From NCBI RefSeq assembly GCF_001625305.1, contig NW_017802514.1, forward strand, positions 110,284-174,283: a stretch of DNA of 64,000 nt, read 5' to 3'. The notes below the pieces were generated by a model. The model was not told where the DNA came from. It saw only the letters and a list, made by a program, of their open reading frames with translations, and did no database searches. Numbering within the stretch: position 1 is the first letter of the stretch; every line of letters begins with the position of its first letter. Shown piece by piece: positions 48,305 through 60,800 of this stretch. Source of the stretch: Branchiostoma belcheri (lineage: Eukaryota > Chordata > Leptocardii > Amphioxiformes > Branchiostomatidae). Both the position numbers and the translations under genes were made by a program.

Positions 48305-49241
48305 TCTGACGCAAGAAGTCACTGTGGGTTTGAAGTCTTCCTTCTCCGTTGATAAAGTAGCAAAGTTTTGAGGAAGTCTAAAGTACTAAGATAAAACAAA
48401 CACATAATGTTTGTTCGTCGCTGGGTAGGGTGAGCCCATAGGTGGAACTCAAGCCACCTTTCAAATATAAGGTCACAGAACACAGTACTTATTAGTCCGG
48501 GCACAAAGTAGTGCGGCACAGTACACAATGTACTTCAGAAAGCTGCCCCGAGATTCTTTCGTGTAGGACAGCGAGGTGAAAACTATGCTGAATTGAAGAG
48601 GAATGAATCGGGTTTGAGACCGTATAACTCGATGCTTGTTCGGCCGGCTTCAATTGATGGCTTGATCCTGTTATGATCTAGTACTTTGCGACGCCTTCAG
48701 TTCACCAGTGCCCCCCGCAAAGCGCCATAAGAAAACGAGCCGACAAACTTGAGCTGATTTTCACATATTTTGTAGCCGTGTGGTGTACCCTCCTCGACAC
48801 AAACATATTGATTTTTTGTAACTTGCTTGTGCACCCTACTTTACAGGGAGCGTCGAACCTTCTAACTTTGGGACCCCATGCTACCATAACAAACATTGCG
48901 CATGATTATGCAAATAAAAGTTCCAGGCCTGCTAACCTTTTGCATACCGGGAAAACGGAGAACTCTGGGTAACAAAAGACACAAGCCAAGTCATTACCAA
49001 GGTAACCGTGCAGGGAATTAACAAAGAAACAAACAAACATACAAACAAACAAACAAACAAACAAGCAAACAATAATGTTAAGTCGCTCAATAATTAAAAG
49101 AGAATGACGCAAAGACTTCCTTTTTTCTCCTTTTCCTTTCATTATTTCTTTCTCTCTCTTTTCCCTTCTTAAAAAGCATCGGAGAGCGTAGCTTTTACAC
49201 TTTCACACTTCTGGTTCTAACCACTGTGGGTTCTAACGTAC
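48305..49241. other. Upstream region of mosaic receptor
   Basis: No exon seen. A (caaa)n microsatellite is at 49020-49070. The mosaic receptor promoter should lie near 48305-48600, but no core element is clear. Confidence 0.4.
49020..49070. repeat. (CAAA)n microsatellite
   Basis: About 11 copies of caaa with two single-base variants (cata, caag). Confidence 0.9.
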
Positions 49242-49462
49242 CTCCCGCACAGGTGTGCTGAGCTTTCCCGCCGCCCATTTGACCGCAGAACCGCCGATTC
49301 CGCAGCCGTCTTGGTCCGGTTGTAAAACAGCACTGGGGACGAGCTGCCGTACGACGTGTTCTCGTCCCCATACTCCACTGGGCCCCACGACGCCGCGACT
49401 GCTGGTGTAGACGATGCTGGTAACGTCTTCATTCAGATAGCACTGGAGCAGGTTCTCTGACC
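49242..49462 (-). pseudogene. Broken exon of an SDR42E / 3-beta-hydroxysteroid dehydrogenase-like gene
   Basis: The block has a good acceptor (aacaccag|, exon start 49462) and donor (gag|gtacgt, end 49242). One frame reads SENLLQCYLNEDVTSIVYTS (the beta-strand and YTSS motif of extended SDRs, serine of the catalytic triad). A shifted frame reads GPVEYGDENTSY and FYNRTKTAAESAVLRSNG, the YxxxK-type catalytic segment. The first frame returns at GKLSTPVRE. At least two compensating frameshifts are therefore needed, the first in the ggggccc run near 49380. No Rossmann N-terminal exon or downstream exon is visible nearby. It is either a decayed fragment or a sequencing problem next to an assembly gap. 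Confidence 0.65.
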
Positions 49463-50081
49463 CTGGTGTTCTGGGAAAAAGGACAATCATGTTCATGGAC
49501 TTAGTGATATTAAAGTTATACAAGGCAATTTCTGAGTGTCAAAAATATTCTGGATTTGATATTGACATTTACTATCATTTTTAAACTTAAGGTTCAAGCT
49601 TTAAATAAGTTAAAGCGTTTTGAAATACCCCCAAACAATTTAACTACTTGAGGAGTCGCTTTATTTTTGGGGTATCGCCAATCTCTCTCTCTCTCTCTCT
49701 CNNNNNNNNNNNNNNNNNNNNNNNNNCTCTCTCTCTCTCTCTCTCTCTCGGTTGAGCGATTAACTTGACTTACGAACCCTCATGTGTGAGTAAAGTCCTA
49801 GTAATAATTACTCATGTGCACTGCAGCTTTATCCCGCTAGATGTCGCTTAAAGACCGTTACTAGTATCTTTGATATATAGAAAATAGTTCATCAAGTTCC
49901 CCGAGTTGTACGATGACCCTTTCGTGAAGTTATTACAACTCTATAAACATACATCCCCTGCAATGCACAAGGGCATTGCCGGATTGGTGTAGCTTGACCT
50001 CCTTTGACCCCAATCATCTGGCCCAAGTTTACCCAACTTGAAATCGGACACTTCCGGTTCCATCCGCTGCAAACGTGGAAG
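49463..50081. other. Gap-containing intergenic region and FKBP14-like promoter
   Basis: A (ct)n microsatellite (49682-49749) is interrupted by 25 Ns (49702-49726), an assembly gap of unknown true size. The bases just upstream of 50082 include an ETS-like cttccggttcc, and the start codon sits in gaagATGGCGAG, a YY1-like context common at housekeeping promoters. Confidence 0.5.
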
Positions 50082-53000
50082 ATGGCGAGCCCACGGTCAC
50101 AACATGTCCTCAGACCCTCCGTCCTGGCCTTCCTCCTGTTGCTTGTAGGTTCCTCCATGGCAGGGGAGATCAAGTGGGACTCGGAGCGGCTAAAGAAGAT
50201 GGCAAGCGGCGCGAAGGTCCAGACCCTGAAAATGCCGAGGCGTTGCGACCGGCGCGTCGGTGCCCACGATAAAGTCGTCTTTCACTACAACAGGATGATG
50301 TCTACCGGGGAGAAGATAGACTCAAGGTGCTCTAGGAACTACTGACTACCAATTGATAAACGTTTTCTGTCTGTACACCGGAGTAACAGTGCATAATCCG
50401 GGACTTTGTGTATAAAATATTACAGAGATAACGGTCTCAAGCTGCGGCAATGACATGCATAGACGGTTGTAGCCTCGTCCCCAGTCTCTCCCAAGGGTGT
50501 TAACTCGAATTCCTTGGCAATTTATCAGGCAATTTACAAAGTTCTATTTATATCTCCGTCTGCCCAACTTAGTCCTCCCTAACGATTTTGCCTGCCTGCA
50601 GACAGGCATTTCAGTGGGCTGAGACAGAATTTCCTTGGCCTGCGCCTGGTAACAAGATTATCTGGCGTTCATAACACTGATTTACACAAATTATTGTTGT
50701 GATGAACCTCAGCACACATTTTTGTTTGTCTCCTCCATTGGCCTAGTCTATAACCACGTAAAGTAACATCTGAGCACATATTCAGATTGTACATGTAGTA
50801 AAAGTAGAACCGAAAAAGAAGTCTGTCACCAGTCTGTCAAAAGTGACATTTAAATGCCCTGTCCCTTCCAGCCGTGACAGGGGAGAACCAATGTCGTTCG
50901 TGGTGGGGTGGGGGAAGGCGTCCAAGGAATGGGAAGACGCCGTGAACAACATGTGCATAGGAGAAGTCAGACAGGTAGAGATGCCTGGAGAAGGTAGGGC
51001 ATTCACCCATGCACCAACAATTTAATTGTAAACAGCTACAGTCCAGTATTGCATGTATTGTACAGTACCGTTCGCGTTATAGTTAACCGGGTACCCCGTT
51101 ACTAACGAGTTATTTTTTCGTCAGAAAATGGTTAGAAAATCGTCAGTATTTGGTTAGATTTTCGTCAGAAAATGGTTAGAAAATCGTCAGAAATTATTTC
51201 TAACGCGTTACCGTTTGCGTTAATGTGATAGGGTCGGATTTCATGTTTGTTTTGCGCGCCGACAAGACAATAGCAATTTGCCACCTCCTGGGGCGTCCGC
51301 TAATGTGTTGCGATGTTGCCCCTTGAAAAATAACAGCACCAGAGGCAAGTGGACATGTGATTCGTAAAATAACTTTGTGGTTTATCCATGTGTCGACTGT
51401 GTGAAGCGAATTGTGCTATCTTTTAATGCTATTCTATAGTTATTTCTAGCGGAAAATTACGTTGTGTAATACAATGTATGTCAACAAAGTGTAGCAGTGG
51501 GCAGACGATGTCTTGTACATTTTGTACCAGCGGCGGCCTACCGCTCTCACAGGACGTCATGGGACGTGACGAAACAAGAAATATCTGCCGTAGAAGAAAT
51601 ATAAATCGGTAACTCATGCCTTAAATTCACGGCGGTTTTTGACACAAAAGAAAAATTATTATAATTTTTGTAAGGCGCGCGGCTTACTAGTACTAGCGGC
51701 TTTAATACTCACGGTAAAATGTACCGTCACTCCCGGCGCAAGGACTCGGTTCGCCAGCTGAGGACTTTCCACAACCATGATGATATCATAGGTAATAAAG
51801 GAATATATAATAGATCTATCATGTGGAAATGATAATTGTAATACATGGTTCTATTTAATAGCGGTAGTTTCGTTTCTTATTTTGAGGGGGGAAACTGTCA
51901 AAAATCGAGGGAACGCAAACTGAGATCGGCTCACTTCCGGGTGCATAACGCCAAAATTTCTCGACGATTATATAAAAATGACCACTCATTTGCCGCCTAC
52001 GGTAGCGTGTACATGGTAGTGCGATCATATCGTGCCAAAGTCAGCGTCAAACGTCAGAAAATCCCCGTAAAAATATAGTTGCAAAACACATTTCCCGCGC
52101 ACTCAGGGCCGGTCGCCCTGGCCGCTGCAGCATACTCATTATAATATGCAAGTAGCTACGCTCTGATTGGTTCACCTTAGATGACCTGCGCTGTGATTGG
52201 CTAGAACGAAGCCCGTTGCATGCTGGGGCGCCCTTCCCCGCGCGAAATGATCTCGAGAGAGCCACATTTACGCTGGTTTCTACCTTATTTCTACGACTAA
52301 TTAGCAACATCCTAGTGACGAAATGCGTACTCAAAAGAATTTTCGGGAAAAAAATATATGTACATGTGGATTTGTGGTGCCTTTGGCGTAATTTTGTTGG
52401 TCACATACAACGTAATGTAACACGGAAGTGCATGGAGTCGGAGTGGCGGCACGGCTTTCCGTCCCACTCTAAACAAAACTCCAAGGACATAACAAAACTC
52501 CCCAAAACTGGTCAATAATTAGCCATAAAAATGTTGGTGGGCACGTGTAAAATATGCTGCCTTTTTTCGAGTGTTATAGGAATTTTCCACGATGTTTTTG
52601 CACATCCCTAACGTTACCTCACGCCCGCCGCCTATTATGTACGGCGGACCGGGGCATTTATAACTTCAGATCATCTACATTGTAGGTTTGCTTATTCGGT
52701 GGTAAAATAAGTTAACAGAGAAAAACAGCAAACCAAAGTTGACAAACTATAGAAACGCTTGCCTGGGCAACAGTGACAAAAGAAAATGTCTATCTAATTG
52801 AATTGCGCCGGTGATCGTAAAACGTTTTAAACGTTACAATATAGTAAAATGCAGGCTAGATCAACGTTCCTTCCGCTGTTCCAGCGGTGTGTATCGGTAA
52901 TTTCCCGCCCCGCATGAGGTAAATTAGTACTCCTCCCATTATTCTGTGATGTTACCGCGGCCTGCATATGAATGCAGAAGTCTAACGGAAAAGTAACGGA

Positions 53001-53926
53001 AAAGTAACGGAAAACTTACGCGAAAGTTACGGAAAACTTACGGAAAAGTAACGGAAAAGTAACGGAAAAAAAACGCGTTAGTAACGGCCGTTAGGGTAAC
53101 TATAACGCGAACGGTACTGTAGTATTAGGTAATTAATGACTTTACAGATAAAGGGATTGGGTTTGGTATTGGCTACATGGTCTTATGCAGCTTGTACTTA
53201 CTGTACAAAACTCAGGTGTATTATGCCTAAAGGTGGTTTCCTGTACTGTACTCAAATTCCGTGGAATTAGATCACTTGCTGTGTCAATATGTTAACAATT
53301 GAATTAATTGTCATGTGTATGTTATAACATGTGTATGTTATGTAGTCCCATAGATGTACATGTATACTTACGTTTTTGTGTCATATCTGAAGATGGAATG
53401 AAAACTATAGTAGAGGTGGACCTGATCGACATTGAGGCTCCGCCGCCAGTTCCTAATGTCTTCAAAATCATCGACAAGAACAACGACAATCAGCTGACCA
53501 AGGAAGAGGTTAGAACATAACATTTACATGGTTCCAACTTGTGGCAAATATGATTTAACAAGTTGTATTGAGAAAGCTCCCAGGTTCTTGGCAAGTCTTT
53601 TAGGATCTTTATTAGATGGTGCACTGCACTGTACATGTACATATATGATCTGGACAGGAGTATTTTACTATGTTGCATTGGTAGAGATTTGCACTCGAAG
53701 TGTTTGTGCTCTTGCTGCCTAGACTAGTCTGATAAAATAAGCAACGAGCAAATAAACAATATTTTTTACTTAGGTCACATCTTACCTGACAGGCAGGATG
53801 GGGCTGGAGAAAGCTGAGGAAAAAGACTTTATCAAAAAAGTCTTCAAGGAAGAAGACAAGGACAATAATGGTGTCATCACTGTGGAGGAGTTTTCTGGTC
53901 CCAAACAGTCGCATACAGAGTTATAA
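50082..53926 (+). CDS. FKBP14-like ER peptidyl-prolyl isomerase family protein with EF-hands
   Basis: Exons 50082-50326, 50872-50993, 53393-53508 and 53774-53926 join in frame to 211 aa, the same length as vertebrate FKBP14. Residues 1-27 are a signal peptide. An FKBP domain follows (HYNRMMSTGEKIDSSRDRGE, then FVVGWGKASKEWEDAVNNMC, GEVRQVEMPGE, VEVDLIDIE). Two EF-hands have complete loops, D150-E161 (DKNNDNQLTKEE) and D189-E200 (DKDNNGVITVEE). The C-terminus HTEL is a KDEL-type ER retrieval signal. FKBP14 and FKBP7 act on procollagen and other secretory clients. Odd point: between MPGE and DGMKT about 14 residues of the canonical 80s loop are missing, including the active-site Tyr, so catalysis is doubtful. 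The start ATG at 50082 was chosen over an in-frame one at 50004 because it immediately precedes the signal peptide. Confidence 0.88.
51063..53119. mobile_element. 2.06 kb TA-flanked DNA transposon, copy 2 (complete)
   Basis: The complete element has 23-bp perfect terminal inverted repeats (CAGTACCGTTCGCGTTATAG+TTA and its complement), flanked by TA at 51061-51062 and 53120-53121. Left subterminal repeats are variants of 'cgtcagaaaatggttagaaa' and right ones are 'gtaacggaaaa'. It lies wholly inside intron 2 of the FKBP14-like gene, on the same strand orientation as copy 1 some 50 kb away. It has a ~31-bp insertion near 52784 relative to copy 1. No transposase gene; internal CCAAT motifs (gtgattggct) and CpG-rich blocks are present. 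Confidence 0.88.
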
Positions 53927-56900
53927 CAAAGGGCTTGTGTCTATGGACTATCGTATCTAAAACTATCTGACAATTTCTGTGATATTAGAAACACTTACTT
54001 GTGTTATCCTGAATATTTTGTGGTAAATACCTGTGTTGTGTGTCTTTAGGTATACATATGTATGTACGAGTAGTCTCATTCAATGGTATGCATGATTTGT
54101 CCAGAAAATCACCCTAAAAGTTCTTGAACAGAAGAGAACATAGCTGATGTTTTGATGTAGGAGTGGGTGCAATATGAAGTCTGTGTAATGCAGAGGTAAT
54201 CATCTAAACGGGCTACCATTACAATGTACCGCACATGAACATTTTTAAAGCTATATACATGTGTAAAAATATGTCCAGTTTGCATGGAACATAGTAAATT
54301 GTGGACGTCCATTTATCTTGGTGCTACAATGTATTAGTAAAATTCCAGAAAACAGTTACTCAAGCAACTGGATAGATTTCAAAATCTATCCATTTTTTTC
54401 TACAGTAATCGTTTTCTTGTGTATCTCATAATATGGATGTCTAACCTTCATCGACAGATACTATAGATAAATGATATAAACAACGTGCCAATATTTCTAA
54501 TGATTGATTGTGGGTTTGGTGCAATTCATCTCTCAATGCAGTACCAATGTGATGTGCAGTGCCAATGTGATGTAAACTTTGTCAGTGTGTATAATCAGTA
54601 ACAAGAAATACTTGTCACTCTCAGGGCACTCAAGAATTAACCTCCATACAGAGCTAACCAATTTTCAAGCCATATATGTAGTACATGTATTTGGTTGAAT
54701 CAGTAGCAAGTTTATTTTTGTAAGTCTGAATAAACTGCTTTTGTATTAAAGTCTGTCTGTGTCTCATTAGACTGCCCTTCTGTAGTAATCTGTACTGTTG
54801 CTACTGTGATGTGAAACAACAGGAAACTGTGATGAGTGCATGGGGCAACAGCAAACATTTGTCTAGTCAAAGGAATGTAACGAGAGAACAGACAGCTTCT
54901 GAGTCATTGAAAACAAAGGTTTTCATCTGTTGCTGTCTCTACACTTGGAATGGCTACAGCTTTTGTATTGAATATCCATTTATCATTCAAAAGTTATAAA
55001 ATTTACTGGTTGAGCTGTTATATTTTGTTTGATTGATTCCTATTGCACTGCCCAAATTTGGACATGCCACCAATTTCTGTTCAAGGTTATAACAGTTACT
55101 TACAGTAGCTGCTATTGTCATGTCCCAGTTGATCAACCTATACATGTAAGCCTGTACCACATCCTTACAATAACACTGAGTTTACAAATGTTAGCCATTG
55201 CTTAAATTGTGTTTTGTAGAAGAACTTACATTTAATTTTATACCTAAGGAATTGAAGCCCATGCAGCCAGGAAACTGATTTGAGAAAAGGTTTATTTCCC
55301 TGGGAAAAAGGAAAAATTCTCTACAGAAACTTCTCATCACAGCAGTCTGTCTTCAACATGATTTTGCACAACATTCAACAGAACTCAGCTAGCCCTATTT
55401 ACAACTCACAACTTCTGCTGATCACAGAAGTATATCCGTCATGAAGACAAGTAAAACAATATTCTCAGAAAAACCTACCCACAGTTTTTACCATAGAACC
55501 CAAAGCACTGTTACCCATCAGACTATCTTTGCTGTAAGTCAACGCCAATGATTATTGAGAAGACTAGAACAGTAAATTGCATCCATGTAAGGTTCTACAA
55601 TCACTTCAACTCTTTACTAAACATTGCTGTAATGTCCTTTAATTTGCTATAGTCTATATCATGTGTAGGTTTCCACTTGATATGGTATCATGTAACATAA
55701 TAACCAAGTCATGATTAGGATATGTCACCATAAACTACTAGTATATGTACATGTACTTAGAACAAAGCGGAGATATTGTATCTAACAATGACAACATGCC
55801 TAAGCGCAAATCTGTTGACTATACGTTCCTTTTTTTTGATGGAACGCAATTGTTGAAGTAAAACAGAAGAGATGCATACACATTGCCAGGCTGTTGCAAA
55901 AGCTAACACAGCAAAAATAGGATGTAAATCTTATTACATCCTGGCTAGTTTTGAAGGAATGCATTTTGTAACTTTTGTTCCCTACTACATTTACATTTGT
56001 ACATGTATTTCAAATATACATGAGTTCAGCTTGGTCAGAAACATTGAATGCTTCCTCTGCTTATAGCTGAGATTCTATGCACCATAAAAAAAACAAAAGA
56101 AAACCCTCAGTAGAGGCAACTGTGGTGATTTGCAGAACACACCATATAACCAGTTTCAGCAGCATACCTTAATACAGCAGCACACCAAAAATAAAATCGC
56201 TTCCACCTCAATGTCTCCATATTAAAAATGAGAAATAAAAAGCAACAAGAAATGGATAAATGTACCTCTACACTGAGAAGCTTTAACAATATTCATGACA
56301 TTCATTATTCCTCGCTAAACAGTATTACACATGTACAATGTAAAACTTAGCCCTTCATGGTTTGATCTTTCTAGCAGAAATACTTGCTATAATAGACACT
56401 TTGGTGGTTTGCCCTGTGTTGTAAGACAGGTGACTGTGCATGGCTAACTCCTTATTGCTATAGGTTGCTTACTAGTATTCATTGGTAAAATTTTCTCTCT
56501 TGATTTACCTGGAATGGTACTGACCACTGTGTATAACATTGACAGCACCTTTTTGTTGCTTAAACCAAAATCTAGAACATAAGTTATAAAAACAAAAATA
56601 TTGCTCCTCTTGCATCTTTTGCACATGTTGCTACCAATTTCTGTAATCCTAGAAAAACGTTGCAAAACATCTTGTTCTCATATGCACCACACTGTCAATG
56701 CTATGGATAATGGCTTTCCTTTCATGCTAAAACAAAATGTATCTAATAATTTTACTAGTCAGCAGCTAGTTAGATAGACCTTAAACTTAAAGCACCACCA
56801 TAGGATGTTACGTGTATGTCAAATAACTTTTAGTACTTATCCCAGCAGAACATACTTTCCGGATTTTCCACATGTAAAAGTCACATTGCTGTTAGTGTTA

Positions 56901-57809
56901 AGACAACAAACAAGCCACAGGACTACAGGCTCTTCTGAACAAGGCACACATTTTACTTTCTGTTCCTTGCCTTCACTCATGGTCTTCCCTCCTATTTAAC
57001 ACTTCTACAAGACAAAATTTATTCTATAGGACAAAACTAAGGCACACACTGACTCCTTGCCACCAGCATCTATTGTACAAGCCAGCTGCATTTACAGTCT
57101 ACTAAAAGTTATAACATGCCCACTAATTTGTGGCTCACGCCTCTAGCTACTTCACACCTTCATGTACTGTGTGAGACAATTCAGAAATCAATATACATGT
57201 ATTACCATAGAGAGTTGGGAATCCCTACAACTAGCAGCTCAATGACTCTGATTGTAAACATTAAGAACCACAGCCCGAGTATGGGTTTTAGTTGTCTCCG
57301 TTTTTTGAGGGACATAAACAATTACTGTTGGCAGTGGGAGAGAAAGCAACATGACTGCCAAGATGGATATCATACTAGATCTAGTGCTTCCTTTGAGAAT
57401 GTTACCTTGCTATATTGAGGATGTGTAACCTTGATTTTGTGCAGCCTCTAGATATGACCCTGATATCCAACATATCTTTCAAACTTAGCAGCACCAAGGG
57501 AAAAAATGTACTTGATCATGTCCTTTAAATTAAGTTTCTACAAAATTAACTGATATTTGGAACGTTTGCAAGCTTTGCTGATATGTCCAGCGCCCAGGAA
57601 TGATTTCACCTTCCTAATAAGGTAGACATGGTTGTTCTGATTGACAGGTTAGCTGGATGTTTGATTGGCTAGTTGTTGTGACTGACAGGTTAGCTAACTG
57701 TTTGATTGGCTGGTTTGTGTTCCAGGGTTTGCCTGATATATGATTGGCTGGTTGATGTGATTGACAGGATAGCTAGCTGTTTGATTGGCTGGTTGTGGTG
57801 ACTGACAGG
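53927..57809. other. Intergenic region: FKBP14-like 3' UTR and ROCO 3' flank
   Basis: A poly(A)-signal candidate (gtctgaataaactg, about 54725) would end the FKBP14-like mRNA. At 54345-54460 there is a third relative of the 'actcaagcaactggatagat' segment also found in both arms of the giant palindrome. No other exon recognised. Confidence 0.45.
54345..54460 (+). repeat. Dispersed repeat shared with the giant palindrome
   Basis: 'gttactcaagcaactggata' and, about 80 bp on, 'tctaaccttcatcga' match sequence at 32365-32390 and 36340-36420. It is a divergent stand-alone copy of an element that was also incorporated in the palindrome. Confidence 0.55.
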
Positions 57810-57842
57810 TTAGCTAGCTGTCTGATTGGCTGGTTTGTATCC
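57630..57842. repeat. ~40-bp tandem repeat rich in inverted CCAAT boxes
   Basis: Five copies of tgattggct occur at about 57662, 57703, 57741, 57782 and 57823, spaced 38-41 bp, with 'gacaggttagctagctgttt' between them. The right end overlaps the last codons of the ROCO gene: the stop at 57810-57812 and the codons for NQTAS lie inside the final unit. Confidence 0.8.
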
Positions 57843-60800
57843 CAGGGTTTCCCTGACAGCGTTGGCCAGATCGTGGAGTTCTACCTCCTTCAGGGCGGAC
57901 ACCAGTCTTTTCGCCGTGGCGGTGCTCCGCCGCCGCCTCCTCCACGTCCACAGGAGCTGGTACTTCTGTTCCTGGACATCCGAGAAGTCGTACCTGATGT
58001 CGTCCAGCTCTGCGTCCGTCAGTCCGAACACACGACCCAACCTGCGCCAGTCTCGCAGCTCCAGTTTGGAGGCAACCACCTCCAGAACGGAGTCCATCTT
58101 TTGGTCTGACAAAAGAAAGACATGTATGTTTACTAACAACATTGTCTCATACAATCCTCTCCCCACTAACTTTTGCTATAGCCACCACAGTGGTATCCAG
58201 TGAAGGAGAGGGATGGGTGCTACCTTCCAATATCGTTCTCAATACATGGTGGATTAACAATCCACTACCTCAACAGTCTCAAAAGGACTATGTAACAGTG
58301 CTGCTCTTACCTGGGTCCCTATGTGGAGGATAGACCAGCTGTGCCTGGACAGTCTGTGCCCCCTGTGTAGAGGGACAGTCCAGTAGTGTGATCTTAGGGG
58401 GAGGAGTCAGCAGCAACAGCCCAGAGAACCTGGAAAAAACAAAGAGACACCTTCACTAAACACTCCTTGAACAATTACTATAAATCATTTGGTTGAATGT
58501 TTGTAATGAATGTTTGAAACAACTGACAGTGTAGTAATGCAATGCAAGACACTGCAAAAACGGCTCTCTGCCTCTTTTCTATGAACACAGGTCAGTTGTT
58601 TTGAAATTGTGAGATTGTGGTAAGAACAGGATTGTTCAAACAGTGCCTTAAGCTATGCTTCATTGAAGGACTTTCACCTTCGCCTAGACTTGAGAAGACT
58701 ATAACACACCTGTGTGGGTTGGAGACCCCCTTGCGGAGACAGTGAGCGCAGGTGACATACAGGTGATGTCTGAGGCCCGGCCAGCACTGCAGCACCTGGG
58801 ACAGGATGTCTGCTACAGGTAACACCACCTGCCACAGGGAGGATGTCCCCTCCACACACGCACGGCTTGCTACTGTGATATGGCTTCCATCTTTGGTGTT
58901 GCTTTTCTGCAGGTAAACAGGAGACACATGTTTGTATTGAATTTTGACAAGAAGAAATGTTTCAAGAATACCTGCATTTTAAGTACCCTCAACAATCAAA
59001 TGTAGCATGTGTAGTGAAGCAGAAATGGATACATTGAAGTCTTGAAGCAATTTCGAAATTAAAACTCTCTTTAAACATTTGTAGTATGTAATTCAGCCTG
59101 TGACTGTGAACTTGCTATTAAATCATTCATTCATTCATTCATTAGAAACATGAGCCCTTGTACTTTGTACAATTTACACCAGTTAGTACATTACTGGTAA
59201 AACATACAGACACTTCAAATCAGTATTGTTTTCCAGAAAGAAACAACAGCTGCCATATCCATAAACTATATATAATATACATAATATACAGCATGTGTGA
59301 TCTAGTGACAGCTGCCCTGTTTACATATGATAACACAGGTGTCTCACCTGCAGTATGAGTGACCTGTCTGCCACCTGTGTCAGCACACCTGTCTGCCAGT
59401 CCACCCGCTCGGTGCCCAGGTGTCTGTAGGCCGCCACGCGCAGGTGAGAGAAGAGCCCAGGTGGGCAGAAGGGCAGGTGACAGCCCAGCTCCAGCTGGTC
59501 CGTGTTGACAGGTGGGAGCGGCACCCAGCGCATGCCGACCTCCGAGGGCAGCGAGTCCCGACAGTACACGGGGAAACAGTGCTGCCAGTCATTGCCTGGG
59601 AAATACAGGAACCAGTTTTAGAACTATACATAATTCTACATGTCTTTTGAATAGATTCACTTTATGGTTAGGAACTGGATATATCAGCTGTGCAATGTGA
59701 ACCAGTTAGAATTTCCCTGAGGCAGGTGACAGATGGTCACCAAAACATTGGCTGAATAAAATGCTTGGTGGTATAAAAATGTTCTGTTTCAAGTACCATA
59801 TCATGTAAGAATATCAGGGGCAAATTAAAAAGACTGACTGCTGCATCAGAGAGACATGTCTGAGGGCAAACAACCATCTTGTTGTTTATCTTGTTCCACC
59901 AATGACCTGACCAGGTCAAAGAACTAGGTAGGTACACGTACATGTAGTAGGTAGGCATCATAGATAGCTTTAAACAACTTTTATAAGTATTGACCCACCA
60001 CTTATTTACTTACCACTGTTCTTGTGGTTGGAGTTCTGGTCCTTCCTCTGTGGAGTTTTCCTGACAGAGTAGCTCAGCCCCAGTCCTCGCAGCAGCTCCA
60101 GGGCGTTGACCTGGTCCTGGGTCGTACGGGTGTACTTGGCGGTCAGGGCACACAGCATGCTGGGAAGAGACATGTAACATAAGCAATGAAATTCATCACA
60201 ACACACTGATGCATAAAGAAATCAAGTACATTGTGCATAGTCCCACATTTTCCCCTTAAGGAAAAATTACCATAAACATTAAGGTGTCTTTTGCATATCT
60301 CAAATCAATGTAACAAGTTGAAGAAGTTCTTTTGTTTTACCTAATGAGGCTTTGGGATGCTTCTGAATGTAACTTAAGTACTGCACTATAGAAAGGTAAC
60401 ATTTGCAAAGCATGTTTACCTTCACCTGGTCTAGCCCAACAAACTACTACACTGCTTATTCTTCCTCAAAGCCTAATACACTGAGTCTCATTCATGTATG
60501 GTGATCAGGCTCTCCAACTCTACTCTGCTACATAAAAATGTAACTCAACACCATCCGTTACCATGGTGACAGACATCTGGTCCAGGTCATTGACCTTATG
60601 TGTTTAGAAAAGAGAAAACTGAGCAAAACAATATGTTTTCCTTCTGCGAAGGTAACCACCAGTTCCTTCTGCGAAGGTAAACATAACAAGCTTAACGTAA
60701 TCACCTGTGACTCATGACCCCGTGCTGTAGCAGGTCGCTCCGTGCCTCCAGGTACTGCACCTTGGAGAAGTTCTGGAAGCGAGCGCTCTCCTCCTTCAGC

